Assembly: GCA_021846145.1 (NCBI GenBank)
Contig: JAJZCJ010000164.1
Location: forward strand, 1-7,415
Origin: Bacillota bacterium
GTDB lineage: Bacteria; Bacillota; Bacilli; Alicyclobacillales; SLC66
Direction of reading: 5' to 3'
DNA length: 7,415 nucleotides
Every line of letters starts with the position of its first letter. Positions within the stretch are counted from its first letter, which is position 1. Position numbers and translations under genes: made by a program. Of the stretch, positions 7,255 to 7,415 are shown piece after piece. A model generated the notes under the pieces. It made no database searches and was not told where the DNA came from. It worked only from the letters and a program-made list of their open reading frames with translations.

Positions 7255-7282
7255 TGTATAAACATTATCAAATACTTATCAA
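7255..7282 (-). promoter_or_regulatory. Possible promoter of the minus-strand operon
   Basis: Reading the minus strand, TTGATA (7282-7277) and TATACA (7260-7255) are 16 bp apart, about 55 bp before the preferred ATG. The -10 matches only four of six consensus positions, so this is tentative. It is the best pair I found in the leader. Confidence 0.3.
7265..7282. repeat. Two TTATCAA direct repeats, 11 bp apart
   Basis: TTATCAA occurs at 7265-7271 and 7276-7282 (TTGATAA on the minus strand), with an 11-bp period, so both copies face the same side of the helix. They lie on and next to the possible -35 of the minus-strand operon. The sequence is AT-rich, so chance is a real alternative. Confidence 0.4.
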
Positions 7283-7415
7283 TTGTTACTGCAAAAGCTA
7301 ACTATATTCTAGTCTTCTGTGGATATTTTTTCAAACATTTATAGGCTATGTTCATTGGATTTATGATGCGCATCTTTACTATGGAATAGGACATCATCCA
7401 CATGAATCAATATGG

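Larger units (their letters stand above)
7201..7415. other. Intergenic leader at the right edge
   Basis: This AT-rich stretch precedes the c-di-GMP gene and holds the tentative promoter and repeats described separately. From 7339 to the edge the minus strand is open for 24 codons before a TAA (last residues HHKSNEHSL), which could be the tail of a further upstream gene, but the length gives no statistical support. On the plus strand an ATG at 7402, with AGGA ten bases before it, could begin a divergent gene, but only four codons are visible. Neither is called. No clear terminator was seen. Confidence 0.4.

Noticed and set aside
7339..7415. C-terminal tail of another minus-strand gene at the right edge
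   Set aside because: The open stretch is only 24 codons to the edge, with no recognisable motif, so it cannot be told from chance.
7402..7415. Start of a divergent plus-strand gene (ATG at 7402)
   Set aside because: Only four codons are visible, the ribosome site is weak (AGGA, ten bases away) and no good plus-strand promoter was found.

Overview
The window looks like chromosomal DNA of a Gram-positive bacterium of the Bacillota (Bacillales-like). The DNA is moderately AT-rich, several genes have recognisable Shine-Dalgarno sites, GTG starts are plausible, and the family mix fits: a Frm2/CinD-type nitroreductase, a DUF1003 protein, an EmrE-type DMT transporter and a DapF-like protein. The large c-di-GMP protein resembles, from memory only, multi-domain GGDEF/EAL proteins of acidophiles. 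An Alicyclobacillaceae-like host is a guess, not a result.

Layout. The left third is on the plus strand: the 3' part of a PAPS-dependent sulfotransferase cut by the window edge (2-682), then a 107-bp gap with a good extended -10 promoter, then a nitroreductase (790-1401). A strong hairpin (1409-1435) separates this from the rest, and it also ends the minus-strand genes. The remaining 5.8 kb is one minus-strand run, read right to left: a 1139-residue GAF-PAS-GGDEF-helical-GAF-EAL protein (7200-3781), a DapF-family protein (3728-2889), an EmrE-family transporter (2905-1955, overlapping the DapF-like gene by 17 bp) and a DUF1003 membrane protein (1939-1433). Gaps are 52, -17 and 15 bp with no terminator inside, so these four genes are probably one operon. 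The leader (7201-7415) carries an 11-bp-phased direct repeat and a small inverted repeat.

Function. The first operon gene keeps the visible motifs for both making and degrading c-di-GMP. It also ends in a Cys/His pattern resembling a zinc-binding CZB domain and has a central helical segment that may be a globin-like sensor without its heme-binding His. The second gene has the DapF fold signature, but both catalytic cysteines are serine and a normally conserved glutamate is tyrosine, so the diaminopimelate epimerase label is doubtful. Its overlap with an exporter gene suggests a coupled amino-acid-modifying and export pair. These are the two points most worth following up. No mobile element, CRISPR array, rRNA or tRNA was seen.
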